Assembly: GCA_928724745.1 (NCBI GenBank) | Contig: CAKMXJ010000004.1 | Span: forward strand, 62,001-126,000 | Source of the DNA: Anthracocystis setariae | Lineage: Eukaryota; Basidiomycota; Ustilaginomycetes; Ustilaginales; Ustilaginaceae | DNA length: 64,000 nucleotides | Direction: 5' to 3' | In this document: piece by piece, positions 23,322 through 33,968 of the stretch | Position numbering within the stretch: the stretch's first letter is position 1 | Layout of the letters: each line of letters opens with the position of its first letter | The notes under the pieces: model-generated | The model's input: the letters and a program-made list of their open reading frames with translations, nothing else | Told to the model about the DNA's origin: nothing | Database searches by the model: none | Position numbers and translations under genes: made by a program

Positions 23322-24027
23322 TAGTGTTGACGTTCAACAGACAGCCAAGCCAATTCATAGTTCAGGGTTGAGGCAGCTCGCTCGGATCGGTCGATTTGGG
23401 CCCATTTTCAAAGCCAACTCAGCTGTGATGAGACCGAGGAGGTGCTCACAAATAATAAAATCATCATCTCGCGTGTTTCAAGAGGTGTGCGTGATTGGAG
23501 AAAGGGTGTGCGGTTGTCAGTCAGTCTTTCAGTCTGTTTGTCTGTGTTGTGTGTGAAATCCACAACGTCAGCAGACCCGAGCTGAGCCTCTATCCAAACC
23601 CCACCATCATTGTCCACACTACCATCCCATCTCCACCACCAGCTAAACTGTATACCGCCCCGCCCCCCCTTTCGGTGCACCAATCAACATCCCAGACACC
23701 CTTTTTACGAAGCATCGACGCCTACACCGCTACACAGCTTCTCGCATTCAGCACGACACACTTGTCTCGTTGCATCCATTATTTTCCCTTGCGTCTGCAC
23801 GAGAATAGGTCTCCACATCCGCGCTCGACCATCTATTCACCAATTGCCATCCTGACCTGTGGATTCAAAGAGCTGCTCAGGCTGTAGTCGCACATCAGCT
23901 GCCAAGCACGTATCTCTCGGCTTCTTTGCATCGAAGCTCAGCTCAGCTTTGCGACCTCTAGAACAGTGCGCGCAGCCACCCATCTCGCCCACATCCGTCA
24001 ACTATATAAACCACCGTAGCAACCATC
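23066..24027. promoter_or_regulatory. Divergent intergenic region, NIF3 / Rab5, with TA/GA microsatellite
   Basis: No gene is seen. A compound microsatellite of TA repeats running into GA repeats lies at about 23288-23322, preceded by an A/T-rich stretch with T-runs (23208-23260). The Rab5-proximal half (23570-24027) is C/A-rich and purine-poor on the plus strand, typical of a leader region. Confidence 0.5.
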
Positions 24028-24702
24028 ATGGCTGCTGCTCAGAGGAACGCGCGTCAGTTGCAGTTCAAGCTGGTCTTGCTCGGCGAGTCGGCCGTCGGCA
24101 AGTCGAGTTTGGTGCTTCGATTCGTCAAAGATCAGTTCGACGACTACCGTGAGAGCACGATCGGAGCCGCTTTCCTTACACAAACCGTCAGCCTGGATGC
24201 TCAGACGACTGTCAAGTTTGAGATCTGGGACACCGCCGGACAAGAGCGATACAAGTCTCTTGCACCCATGTACTACCGCAACGCCAATTGTGCTGTGGTG
24301 GTGTACGACATCACGCAACCCTCATCGCTCGACAAGGCCAAAACATGGATCCGCGAATTGCAGCGACAGGCGGATCCCAACATCATCATCGCTTTGGCAG
24401 GCAACAAGGCCGACTTGGCCAGCACACGTCGCGCCATCCCCACCGAGGAGGCAGAGAAATACGCACAAGACGAAGGTTTGCTGTTCCTTGAAACTTCGGC
24501 CAAGGATTCGTCCAACGTTTCCGAACTGTTCACCATGATTGCGCGCAAGTTGCCGCTCGAGCAGGCAGCTGACTCTCAGCGTGGCTCAGCCGGTCGCGCT
24601 GGTGCGCCAGGGGGAGGTGCAAGTGGTGGTGGTGGTGCAAGGGCAGGTGTCGACCTCAGGGGCCAGCAGGGTGGTCAGCAGCAGGACGCCTGCAACTGTT
24701 AG
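24028..24702 (+). CDS. Rab5-family endosomal GTPase (Ypt51/Vps21 type)
   Basis: A 224-residue intronless small GTPase. All G motifs are visible: GESAVGKSS (19-27), the effector segment RESTIGAAF whose IGAAF is diagnostic for Rab5, [18 protein letters not shown] (switch II), GNKADL and ETSAK. The C-terminus is a Gly/Gln/Ala-rich linker of about 40 residues ending in CNC, a double-geranylgeranylation motif. Rab5 proteins control early-endosome fusion and, in smut fungi, mark the moving endosomes that carry RNA and protein cargo along microtubules; that role is known for Ustilago maydis Rab5a and inferred here. Divergent from the NIF3 gene. Confidence 0.95.
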   Translation: MAAAQRNARQLQFKLVLLGESAVGKSSLVLRFVKDQFDDYRESTIGAAFLTQTVSLDAQTTVKFEIWDTAGQERYKSLAPMYYRNANCAVVVYDITQPSSLDKAKTWIRELQRQADPNIIIALAGNKADLASTRRAIPTEEAEKYAQDEGLLFLETSAKDSSNVSELFTMIARKLPLEQAADSQRGSAGRAGAPGGGASGGGGARAGVDLRGQQGGQQQDACNC

Positions 24703-26372
24703 AGCCAAGTTGGCTTGACAAGTCTTGATACCAGCCATGCCAGCGTCTCAGCTCTCATGGCATCTTTGTCTCGCAATACACACCATGGCCGCATGCCCAG
24801 CCAGCATACGACTTGGGGCATGTCACGCTCAAGCGAGTGTGCTTAGCATCTAGTCAAGCCATCTCCACGTCTCGATTCACGAACGCTTGCACAATCTGTC
24901 AGTACTCTGTAAATAGCTCCGAATGTACGTCTGCGGAGAGTATGTCCTTGATCGAGGCGTTTCAGAAAGTCGTCGTGTGGCCCAGGCGACGAGTTCTCCG
25001 CTTTGTCATGGACGGTGAGTCTAGCGACCAAGGCCAACACTTGTGCCGACTCAGCTTGTGTCAAAGTGAATGTTGACGTTGAAACATCGTCGAAAATCCG
25101 ACAACGTAGTGAATTGTAGAGAGTGGAACACAAAGGACCATCAGCTAAGCCACGGTTCATTGAATATCTGCAAAAGCGTGGAGATGCGAGCACCTTTTTG
25201 TGAGTGCGCGTTGAAATGGAACAGACGCACAACTCAAGACTGAAGCCGAGAAGTGTAGAGCAACACGAGGTCGACGACACAGCCTGGATTTGGAATAGAT
25301 TTAGGGGCGTGTGGATGATGATGGTCATCGGTGACTTGGGCTGGCTGGTCGGCAAATCGAATTGATCCGAGTTCTCTCTGCAACATGGCTGATTGCCTCC
25401 ACCACACAAATAGCTTCTATATTTGTTCGATCTGCCTTTGCGGTTGAACTGATCATTGCTGCTGCACACTGGACCGCAGCGACCATACAATCCCGTACAG
25501 CACCGTACAATGAGTTGCCTATCGGTACGGTACTGTGAGTATAGGTCTAGGTGGGGGCAGTGTGATAATCATCAAAAGAGGAGGTGTACAAAAGCGTCGG
25601 GGATATTTCAGCTTGGCTTACGCAGCACCGTATCCAAAAAATAGTAATTGCTGTGCCGCCTGGCGAGCAGCGTTCGGACTTTTTCAAGTGGCATCTGCAG
25701 GTGCTGTCTGCGAATCGGTTCACCTCAAATCTTTACTCCTTCTTGTGGAACTGCATCAAAGCGGTGAAATTGTGAAACACAGCGCAAACGGAGACGGAAA
25801 TTTCGCTTGCACTGCACCGCACTGCACTGCACCGCACCGCACCGACCTCGTCCTTTTCTTTTTGGCCATCTGAACCCCGCACTCACACTTGGTGCTGCGC
25901 TTCTTGCCTGATGCGGTCTGGTAAACTTGTTCCACTTGACCACATCTCAAGTTGCAAGTGAACCCTGCCACACATCACGGTCGCTCAAGTCGCTCAAAAA
26001 CAGGTTGATTTTGATCGTCGAGCTCACCCTTTTGATTCGATAGCTGGCTACAGAGCCACGGTGGCTGCTTAACGTTGAACGATTAGTCTTTAGCCTCGGT
26101 AGACCCGAAGCTACCATTCGCCATTTCTACGGAAGAGTCCGACGACAAGGGAAAGGAATCCTCTGGGCATCGACGGAGCCAACCTCTCTGCCTCAGCTCT
26201 GCCTCGAATTTGATCGACTCCATAGACGCTACCGTTGGTATCATCATCGCCCACTTCCCAACTTCCATCCGTGTCCTACATTCGGATCGTCTCGGACCAT
26301 CTCTTCCAACAAAACAAGGGCGTAAGACGGCGCAGAAATGTTGATGTTGTCCAAACACATCTCGGTACATAG
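24703..26372. promoter_or_regulatory. Intergenic region between Rab5 and the VHS-GAT gene
   Basis: About 1.7 kb without a supportable gene. It holds a run of about seven ACTGC/ACCGC pentanucleotides at 25809-25843, and a GTAC-rich patch at 25494-25539 (CGTACAG, CCGTACAA, GGTACGGTACTG). The segment from 26000 to 26372 is probably promoter and leader of the downstream gene. Confidence 0.4.
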
Positions 26373-29333
26373 ATGAAAAAGTTCTTCAGGCCCAAGGAGG
26401 CGGGGAACATCACTCCCTTGCCTCCAACCAGTCCTACTACATCCGCCTCATCCTTCTCAACTCCACGACCCTTCGACGAGTACCAAGCCAGAGTGGCTTC
26501 TCACCCGGAGCCAACCCGACCGCTCTCCTATCAGCCTCCTTCGGTTTCCTTACGTTCTCGCCCATCCCCCGATCAACCTGGCTATTCACAGCTCCCTCCA
26601 TCATCGCAACGCAATAGTCAACAGTTTGGTCAAGCCGGCTCGACGCCGATCTATTCGCCAAATAAGAACCGTTTTTCTGTGAATTCCCTTCCATCGCATA
26701 CTACTCAATCTCCCTATGACTCCTACTCGGATTCTGTCTCGGAGCTTTCTCAGCCATACGTGTCATCATACGACCGCAACATCTCCCACCACCAGCAACC
26801 GCGCAGTGCGCAGCCTCCACAAACCGCCTCCAAGCGCGCCTCCCAGCAGTTGTCAGCCGGCATGCCAACTTTGTCGCCGCCCCGATCTCAACATGTAGCA
26901 GCACCGCCATCACCTCACCGCCAGCAAAATCACTTGGCAGCCGTGGGGGCTCCATCAGATGCTCCTCATCCGCGTCACTCTGAACCTCTTCGCCTGTCCA
27001 CATCCAACCGCAATTTCCCCGATGCTGTTCGCACCAATCACCGTATATCAGAAGACTACGAATACGATGTCGACACGCCCATCGCAACTCACACCATTCG
27101 CTCTGCTGCCTACCCTGTCTACTCTGGAGCACACGCTCACCAAGACGCTGGCGAAGTGCTCGTCTCGCAAGGACGCTACGAGGAGACAGTGTTGAGCGAA
27201 CCCCAACCAAAAGATCAGCCGAAAGGCAAGAAGCTGTTCGGGTTTGCAACTGGTGGCAAGGATAAGAATGCCACCCCGTTGCCTTTGCCAAGCTCTGGCC
27301 GTATTCGCGACGCAGTCGGACGGTTGTCACCCCCAACCGACTCACACCTCCCGTCAGGCAACGAGCGAGCTAAAGAAGGCGGCTGGATGGGAAAGTGGAA
27401 CCGACTCGCCAATCAGCAACAAGCATCCCGCAGTCAAGACAAGGAAGTTGAAGAGTTTGTCACGTCCAGAATAGGCTGGCTGTCGGACAGTGCCAACAGC
27501 GAGCAAGACTGGATGCAAATCTTGCCTCTTATCGACGTCATCTGCCAATCGGAAGCTGCAAGCAAAGAGGCAGCCCGAGCGCTGCGCAAGGAGTTCAAGT
27601 ATGGATCCGTCGATTCGCAGTGTCGCGCTGTGCGCATCTGGGCGTTGCTCACGCTCAACTCGAGCGATCGTTTCCGACTGCAAATCGCAAGCAGACGTTT
27701 CTTGGAAGCAGTCGAAGACACGATCGCCTCTTCCAAGACGCCATTGCGCGTCAAGGAGACTATGCTCAGAGTGCTCGGCGTGCTGGCTTTCGAATTCAGA
27801 AGCAACCCAGATCTGGCACTGGTGACAAAGTGTTGGAACAAGATCCGACCCAACGATCGCCGCAAGGACGGCGAACCGCTGGAAGATGATCTGTTCGAGT
27901 TCCGCTTGCCGCAGCCAAAAGTCTACCCCAACGGCCTCCCTCAGCCATCCAGTCGAAATTCCTCGCAGCTACAATCCCAGCATGGCCACTTTTCTCACCT
28001 GGAACATCAACCAGTATCTGCCGCGGGCTTTGAACCTGCAGTGCAACGAACAGCCCCACTCGGTCCAGCGCCCCTGCCACGATCCTGGCAACAGGATCAC
28101 TATGCGAGCCATCCAGCACCTCCACCGGGGCCAGAAGCTGCGTTGTACTCCAGTGCACCACCCACCTCAACAGATCAAGCCTACACCGGCCGCGCAAGCG
28201 ACGTGGTCTCCAATCTTGAAGCCGCCGCCCAATCCATGGTTCGCAGGTCTGCGTCCGTGCGCAGCTCCGTTCATTCCCACGAGCCCATCACGCACGGCGA
28301 AGACTTGCGTCGTCTACACGAAGAATGCAATGTCGCTCGCAGCAATGCTTCGGTGCTCACTGAAACGCTCATTCATCAGGGTCTTGGTCCTCATACGGCC
28401 GCTCTGGTCGAGGAATTCTGCGCAAAGGTGTCGCATTCTCAGGATCTGCTCGGGTCACAGATTGCATGGGCATCAGCGCAGGCCGACCGTTCACATATTC
28501 AGGGGGCGGTAGGGGAGACCCGGGAGGAGACTCTGCTTGCGGATCTGCTGGAAGCGCATGAAAGAGCCGGTGAAGCGTTGCGCATGCTGGACGATACACG
28601 TCGGCGGATGGACGAAGAGGAGGAGGAGAGGCAGGCGCTCGAACGCAGCAAGGTGGAAGTTCGGCTGGATCGAAGTGCGCTAGCGCAAGACGTACGCACG
28701 GGGGAGTTGTACGATCTCAACCACAATCAGACTCGAGGAAGGGGTTTGCTGGGCGTGGAGAGGGAGGCGCAAGCGTCGGGGTCGAGATCGCCTTCGCCTG
28801 CTCAGGCCATGTTGCCAGCTGTATTGAGTCCCGGGGGCGGCGGTGGTGGTGGTGGTGGTGGTGGTGCTCGGATTTCGCGTCCATTGCCCGTACCGAGGTC
28901 GGACCAGAGCTCGGATACCAACTCGAACCGATCCGCGTTTCACGATTACCACTCGACCGCTTCAAGAGCCTCGTTGAATCTGGCGTCGTCGGTGGGGTCA
29001 GAGACGCGCACGCATTCCAGGCAGGCAAGTGCTAGCTCGCAGCTGAGTCCGTCGGTGCCGATGCAGAGCTCGTTGAGCACCAACACCTCGTCGTCCAACG
29101 GTGGGAGCAGGTCCCTGCCGCAGCCGCCGAGTTTGAACGTCAATGTGGGTAGAGCAGAGGAGGAGGCGGAGGAGGAGGATCTGCAGACGCCCATCGTGCC
29201 AAGTGCGAAGGCGTTGGGGAAGAGGAGGGCGGTTAGTGTTAGGTACCCCACTCCCCCTCCTCCGCTGCCACCGCAGAATCAGGCGGTGTTGCCAGGGTTG
29301 GTGCAAGGGGTGAACGGGATCCACATTGCATAG
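26373..29333 (+). CDS. VHS and GAT domain protein, Lsb5-like endocytosis adaptor
   Basis: A 986-residue intronless protein. Residues 1-355 are disordered, rich in Ser, Pro and Gln. A VHS domain spans about 358-500, recognised by EQDWMQILPLIDVICQSEAASKEAARALRKEFKYGS and the alpha-solenoid pattern through VTKCWNKIRP. A helical GAT-like region follows at about 645-765 (LRRLHEECNVARSNASVLTE; LLADLLEAHERAGEALRMLDD), then a disordered tail with a poly-Gly run near 821-831 and Pro-rich ends. VHS-GAT order matches fungal Lsb5, which links ubiquitinated cargo and the actin machinery at endocytic sites; this is the best match but the protein is far longer than yeast Lsb5 (354). It ends 105 bp from the 3' end of the WD40 gene, tail-to-tail. 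Confidence 0.82.
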   Translation: MKKFFRPKEAGNITPLPPTSPTTSASSFSTPRPFDEYQARVASHPEPTRPLSYQPPSVSLRSRPSPDQPGYSQLPPSSQRNSQQFGQAGSTPIYSPNKNRFSVNSLPSHTTQSPYDSYSDSVSELSQPYVSSYDRNISHHQQPRSAQPPQTASKRASQQLSAGMPTLSPPRSQHVAAPPSPHRQQNHLAAVGAPSDAPHPRHSEPLRLSTSNRNFPDAVRTNHRISEDYEYDVDTPIATHTIRSAAYPVYSGAHAHQDAGEVLVSQGRYEETVLSEPQPKDQPKGKKLFGFATGGKDKNATPLPLPSSGRIRDAVGRLSPPTDSHLPSGNERAKEGGWMGKWNRLANQQQASRSQDKEVEEFVTSRIGWLSDSANSEQDWMQILPLIDVICQSEAASKEAARALRKEFKYGSVDSQCRAVRIWALLTLNSSDRFRLQIASRRFLEAVEDTIASSKTPLRVKETMLRVLGVLAFEFRSNPDLALVTKCWNKIRPNDRRKDGEPLEDDLFEFRLPQPKVYPNGLPQPSSRNSSQLQSQHGHFSHLEHQPVSAAGFEPAVQRTAPLGPAPLPRSWQQDHYASHPAPPPGPEAALYSSAPPTSTDQAYTGRASDVVSNLEAAAQSMVRRSASVRSSVHSHEPITHGEDLRRLHEECNVARSNASVLTETLIHQGLGPHTAALVEEFCAKVSHSQDLLGSQIAWASAQADRSHIQGAVGETREETLLADLLEAHERAGEALRMLDDTRRRMDEEEEERQALERSKVEVRLDRSALAQDVRTGELYDLNHNQTRGRGLLGVEREAQASGSRSPSPAQAMLPAVLSPGGGGGGGGGGGARISRPLPVPRSDQSSDTNSNRSAFHDYHSTASRASLNLASSVGSETRTHSRQASASSQLSPSVPMQSSLSTNTSSSNGGSRSLPQPPSLNVNVGRAEEEAEEEDLQTPIVPSAKALGKRRAVSVRYPTPPPPLPPQNQAVLPGLVQGVNGIHIA

Positions 29334-29438
29334 TTGTGGTGGTTGCAAAGGATAGTGATTCGATGTTTCAAGTGGAAAAGTAATCTCACACGCATACGCA
29401 TGGATTTTGCTCTGGGAAGAGATTGTGTAGAGGGGCGA

Positions 29439-31259
29439 CTATTTGTGTGCATCTTGATCGTCGTCTGTGTGTGTCGAGTAGATCGGAACAGGTTGAGACT
29501 TCTTCCACGCCTTTGTGAACTGATCGTCGTCGCCTTGGTTGGTAGTTGCGTATTTGAGGAGGGCTTGTCTTGGGTCGTGTTGGTCGTTTGAGTTTTGTGG
29601 GGGGTTGAGGGAGTGGATGAGGTGTTTTGTAGCGCTGGATCCTATTCTGCCAGCTTTTCCGGGGCCTGTGAGAGGGGGTTGGGGAAGGTTGGATTGGCGT
29701 TGTTTTTCGAGACGACGACGTTTGGCGGATTCGCTTGGGTGGGTGGCGAGGATGGAGGGGTTGATCGGGTAGGAGTCGGGGTGCGGGTGGGTGGGGTTGA
29801 GCGAGGAGGTGTAGAATTCGGTGCGTACGCGAGAGCGAGATACGGCGAGTGTGATTCCTTTGCGACTACGGTGCGGGGTGTAGTAGATTCGGAGGGAGCC
29901 GTCGCGGAATGTGGTGAAGAGTTGGTCTGTGGTGGGAGACCAGTGGAGTCGCACGGGGGAGGAGGCGGAGGTGGGGTAGGTGTGGACGATGTCGAGGTTG
30001 GTCGAGTCTAGCACGACGAGATTCCCGCCGGTAGTGCTGGTTTGTTCGCCATCAAAGTCTTGGTGCGCTTGGGTTGCAGTGGTGGTTACGGCAGAGACGG
30101 CAGTGATAATGGTGGAGGCGTCGAATGGGTCGAAGATCACACTTGTGTGTGCCGAAGTATTCGTCAATCCTTCCCTCGTCGCTAGGGGAGTGCGGAATGA
30201 GCGAAGATCCCACAGCTTCACCGTCCCATCTCCCCCTCTGGAAACTAAACTGTTGTCCTGGATCGCAATGCTGCTCGTGATGCTTCCCTGTTCGTGCGCA
30301 TGATCCACACTCGCCCTCGGCTTGGAATTGAGATTCGCCCTCAAATCCCACACCCTCAACCCGCCATCCTCGCCCGCAGCAACCACCTTCCCCTCCCGCG
30401 TACACCCGAGTGCCGTGACCTTGGTCCGATTCCCCCTCGCCTTACTCTTCAACACGATGATATCCTCATGTCCCCTCGCAAACCTCTCCAAATTCCAAAT
30501 GCGTACAGTCGAGTCGCCACCCGCCGTCAAGAACCTCGTCGCATCCCCCGGATGGAAACTCCCACAGGTCAACCCACCAACATGACCAGCCGTCCGCCTC
30601 ATATCGCGCAGATACGGATCACCCTTAACACACTCGCCCACCTCGGCCCCATCCCTGGTAAACACCCTTGCGGCACTCGTCCCCGAAACCACCACCAACT
30701 TGCTTGCATCCGCGGAAAAGTCCACATCCAAAACCGGATAGCTACCCGCCGGCTCGAACTGCCTGAACGGTGTAAACGAGTCTGTCATACCGCCGAAATC
30801 GTACAGCGACAGATTGTAGTCGTAACTACCCACTGCGAAGCGCGCCCCGGCCGCATCCACTGCAAGCGCTGAGAGTGTTTTTGAATGCTGACCTTTGAAA
30901 TGCGCTTCGTTGAGCATGGGTGGTAGTGTATACTCCCTCTCCCTCTCCTCCGAAATGGGTGCGGGAGGAGGGGGACCCACTTGATCATCTTCGGAATCGT
31001 CCGAATCGGATTCGAGACCCTCAGCACGACGCCGTTCAGCTTCGACATTTGCATCCCTCTCCTCCACCGTCAACCCATCATCTTCCTCCCCCTCCCGCTC
31101 CTCCTCCTCTTCTGCTCGACGCTTACCCAACAGAACCGACGTGCTTACCTCCTCGGACCTCCCCTCCCCCGCTTGCGGTACATTCCCCTTACCGCGCACC
31201 ACCGCTTTCTTCTTGCCAAACGACATAGGCATCATTGCCCTCAACGCTGACTCGTCCAT
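29439..31259 (-). CDS. WD40-repeat protein, WDR70-like
   Basis: From the ATG at 31259 the protein has 606 residues. The frame stays open upstream, but those codons lack similarity and MDESALRAMMPMSFGKKK resembles the start of WDR70-type proteins, so this start is preferred. An acidic, Arg/Glu-rich region is followed by LPPMLNEAHFKGQHSKTLSALAVD and at least six WD40 blades (for example FLTAGGDSTVRIWNLERF, VAAGEDGGLRVWDLRA, VSRGGDGTVKLWDLRSF). A basic region with SAKRRRLEKQRQ and a short tail follow the propeller. WDR70 proteins (Wdr70 in fission yeast) promote histone H2B monoubiquitination at DNA breaks with the CRL4 ligase; the role here is inferred. Located between two convergent or co-oriented genes on the minus strand. 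Confidence 0.85.
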   Translation of the reverse strand: MDESALRAMMPMSFGKKKAVVRGKGNVPQAGEGRSEEVSTSVLLGKRRAEEEEEREGEEDDGLTVEERDANVEAERRRAEGLESDSDDSEDDQVGPPPPAPISEEREREYTLPPMLNEAHFKGQHSKTLSALAVDAAGARFAVGSYDYNLSLYDFGGMTDSFTPFRQFEPAGSYPVLDVDFSADASKLVVVSGTSAARVFTRDGAEVGECVKGDPYLRDMRRTAGHVGGLTCGSFHPGDATRFLTAGGDSTVRIWNLERFARGHEDIIVLKSKARGNRTKVTALGCTREGKVVAAGEDGGLRVWDLRANLNSKPRASVDHAHEQGSITSSIAIQDNSLVSRGGDGTVKLWDLRSFRTPLATREGLTNTSAHTSVIFDPFDASTIITAVSAVTTTATQAHQDFDGEQTSTTGGNLVVLDSTNLDIVHTYPTSASSPVRLHWSPTTDQLFTTFRDGSLRIYYTPHRSRKGITLAVSRSRVRTEFYTSSLNPTHPHPDSYPINPSILATHPSESAKRRRLEKQRQSNLPQPPLTGPGKAGRIGSSATKHLIHSLNPPQNSNDQHDPRQALLKYATTNQGDDDQFTKAWKKSQPVPIYSTHTDDDQDAHK

Positions 31260-31691
31260 CTTTCCCCTCTTCCCAATATCTTGAATCAAGCTGAGATGTG
31301 AGTCGAGAAAACCCAACAACGCTGATGGTAACTCTCCAACAACGCTCGAATCATCCACCACCGAAAAGTAAGCCGACTCCCGGCCCATCCACCGAAATTT
31401 GTGGAGGCCCAGAAAAAACGGGCCTCCTTTCAACACATACAAACGAACAAGCCAACGCATCTGCTGCACAGTACTCACAGTACTGTACAATACATCACTC
31501 TGGATTATTTTTTGTTAAGGCATCTTGCGTCACATGATATGTAGTGTAGTGAGTTGACGACAGAATGCACAAAGGTATATGAAAGCCGAACCACGACGAT
31601 CGTGGAACGATCGATAGAGAGAGAGAGAGAGAAGAAAGAAAAAAAGAAAGAAAAGAAAACAGGTCCAAGATACCCAAAAGGACGATCACAA
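31260..31691. promoter_or_regulatory. Intergenic region upstream of the WD40 gene
   Basis: About 430 bp. It contains a GTAC-rich block (CAGTACTCACAGTACTGTACAA near 31469-31491) and a purine microsatellite of GA and GAAA units at about 31616-31660 on the plus strand. No gene is seen. Confidence 0.4.
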
Positions 31692-33968
31692 CTACAGCTT
31701 CTTCGGCACGTTAGCAAGTCTCCACCCGTTCACATTTGCCATAGAGCCCGCCACGCCATTGCTGCCCGAATCAAGACTTCCGTGGCTCCTCCTCCTCGCC
31801 AGTCCACCAAAGCTCTCCCGGACGATAAGATGCAGACACGTCACAATAATGACATCCTTGAGCTCCTCGCGCGTCAGACCAGCTCCATCGGGACCCAACC
31901 CCGTCCCACTAAGGTCAGGAAGAGGGAAAGGAACTGCGAGCTGGCCAACAAGCTTAGGATGATGCGGGGCGGGCGAAAGAGTTCCTAGGGGAATGCGTGT
32001 CGAAGGACCAAGAACGAGGTGGCAGTTCCAAGGCGTTTCACTGTCCTCTGGATCACTTTCATCCCCGCTGTCTTCATCGCCGTGCGGTGCGCTGCTTCCA
32101 GCGGCAGAAGTATCCTGCGACCGCCTAGGCGAGCTTCGCCCAGCTCCCGAAATGAAAGAACTCGGACGAGACGTGGACCGGAGCATGTCGCCAGTGCTGA
32201 GTCTAGGCTCGTGCAAGCTTGCGTTGCTTCCTGCCGCCTCCACCATTCCTCCCGGCCTGTCGATACTGAGGTTGCTAGCATTGAGGCAGGCGCTAGCCCT
32301 CAACCTCGCCTTCATCTCCTCGTCTTTCCTCCTCCCTACCGCTTTCTTCGAGTTGCGGGTCCATTCGAAACGGACCGGGATCTGGCGCGGAGGAGGATGA
32401 ACCTCGTTGCCGCCCATCCTATTCACGAGATTGAACCTCTTCCAAACGCTGTTGAGCACCGCGTTGCTACCCTCTGCGTCATTGGCAGCTGGGTTCTGCG
32501 TTCGAGTTCTGCCGGCAAAGTTGGCCGGCACACCGTCGTGCGCTTTCCTGTTCCACTTTCTCACCGTCCAATAGTAACCCTCGGTACGCTTACCATCTGC
32601 GATACCCGCGCCAGGCGTAAGCTGAGGAATGTCATGGTGTGCAGGCGCCCGGGCAGGATCACTGGGTGCAAGCTTGCCGAACAACGAAGATTGATGTGCT
32701 GCCGAGCGTTCGGTGCTTCCGCTGTCCTTGCCAGCGCTGGCGCCAGTACTCGAAGAGCTGGCTGGTCTGACGTTGAGCGAAAACCTCTTGAACTTGCCGA
32801 GAAGCTTGCCGCCGACGTTTGCTTCTACGCCTCGTGCTTCGGGTGTCATCGCTTGGAACGACGTCGGAGGCTCGATGCCTGGAGCCGAGGCGGAACCCGA
32901 AACGCCGTGCGGAGCAGAGAAGGCAGAAAGGCCGTCGACGCTTCCGGACGAATCCGTCTCGTTGCGTGGAGAGACATTTGTGCTACTGCATGGTTGGAGA
33001 GTGGAGGAGACCTTGTCGAGGGAGGCACCTTTAGAAAGGGTGGTCAAATCGTTGACACCGTTGACAAGCTCTGCGGGCTCGAGAATGCCAAAACCGTCGA
33101 GATCGATGCCCTTGCGGACGTATTTGGCGACCTTTTGGTCGGTGCCGGCATCGCTGACGGTGGTGGAGAGGATGTTGTGGTAGTTGAGATTGTAGAGCGG
33201 TGTCACCCTCTTTCCAGCACCGTTGGACGTAGCCGAGCCAGCGGTGGACGCTTCGGAACCAGCGGACCTGGTGGAGCCGATCGAGTCCCTCCTCCTCAAC
33301 TCATTGGAGGGAGAGGTCAGCATGTCGCTGGACGTAAGGGACGAATCCATGGACGATCTTCGGGTGGAACCGTCCCTTCGCTGTTGTAACTGTTGGGGCA
33401 TGACGAGCTGGATTTGCAAATTGAGGGGATTGGCTTGCTTGCTTGGCGGCGGCTTGACAATGACCAAGAGTTCGGGTGGTGCGAGCCTCTTCTTCTTCCT
33501 CGGAATGGAGTTCTTGTTGGCATCGGAAGAGTTTGCCGCATTCGATGCTGCTGCTACTGCTTCACTATCCGCTCTGCCAGTTGTGGAGCTTGTCACTGCA
33601 CCGTTGTGTCTCGTTTCTGATCCGTAGATGATCGAGTTCGGCCTGCTGACAGTGGGAGCCGGCGCAACTGCCACATCGGGATGTGACAACGAGTGAAGTT
33701 TCGCGTGTGCGACTTCAGAGTCTGTAGCACGACCACTGAGTGTTGCTTCGGATGCTTCGCGGTGATGATCGCGAGCAGCCGCGATGCCCCAATCATGATG
33801 AGTATTGAAGATATGCGCTTTGGGAGTCATGGAGGTGGCTCGATCGATGGGGGACATGTGATTGGAACCTGCACTGAGAGCTCGGGTATGGGTAGGTTCG
33901 CTAGAACCTTGGTCGGTTTCGAGGCTGGGTTTGTTGGAGCCGATCCAACTGGAGAAGAGGCTGGTCAT
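31692..33968 (-). CDS. Unknown Ser-rich protein with conserved-looking C-terminal block
   Basis: A 758-residue intronless frame from the ATG at 33968. I recognise no named domain. The first ~150 residues are Ser/Ala/His-rich, then a basic-hydrophobic patch (RKKKRLAPPELLVIVKPPPS at about 157-176), a more ordered block starting KRVTPLYNLNYHNILSTTVSD and VAKYVRKGIDLDGFGILEP, another around EGYYWTVRKWNRKAHDG and RQIPVRFEWTRNSKKAVG, and a C-terminal block with WNCHLVLGPSTRIPLGTLSP, REELKDVIIVTCLHLIVRESFGGLARRR. The blocks are separated by low-complexity Ser/Gly linkers, a pattern of a regulatory or scaffold protein. Third-position GC bias and frame length support a real gene. No signal peptide or membrane helix is seen. 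Confidence 0.75.
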   Translation of the reverse strand: MTSLFSSWIGSNKPSLETDQGSSEPTHTRALSAGSNHMSPIDRATSMTPKAHIFNTHHDWGIAAARDHHREASEATLSGRATDSEVAHAKLHSLSHPDVAVAPAPTVSRPNSIIYGSETRHNGAVTSSTTGRADSEAVAAASNAANSSDANKNSIPRKKKRLAPPELLVIVKPPPSKQANPLNLQIQLVMPQQLQQRRDGSTRRSSMDSSLTSSDMLTSPSNELRRRDSIGSTRSAGSEASTAGSATSNGAGKRVTPLYNLNYHNILSTTVSDAGTDQKVAKYVRKGIDLDGFGILEPAELVNGVNDLTTLSKGASLDKVSSTLQPCSSTNVSPRNETDSSGSVDGLSAFSAPHGVSGSASAPGIEPPTSFQAMTPEARGVEANVGGKLLGKFKRFSLNVRPASSSSTGASAGKDSGSTERSAAHQSSLFGKLAPSDPARAPAHHDIPQLTPGAGIADGKRTEGYYWTVRKWNRKAHDGVPANFAGRTRTQNPAANDAEGSNAVLNSVWKRFNLVNRMGGNEVHPPPRQIPVRFEWTRNSKKAVGRRKDEEMKARLRASACLNASNLSIDRPGGMVEAAGSNASLHEPRLSTGDMLRSTSRPSSFISGAGRSSPRRSQDTSAAGSSAPHGDEDSGDESDPEDSETPWNCHLVLGPSTRIPLGTLSPAPHHPKLVGQLAVPFPLPDLSGTGLGPDGAGLTREELKDVIIVTCLHLIVRESFGGLARRRSHGSLDSGSNGVAGSMANVNGWRLANVPKKL

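Noticed and set aside
29439..31490. Longer WD40 protein starting upstream of 31259
   Set aside because: The frame is open to 31490 but the first codon there is not a convincing start, and the added 77 residues do not resemble the family N-terminus.
32019..33389. 456-codon plus-strand frame inside the unknown 758-residue gene
   Set aside because: Either strand could be coding, but the minus-strand frame is longer, starts at an ATG and gives ordered blocks; the plus-strand product is Arg/Cys-rich and shadow-like.
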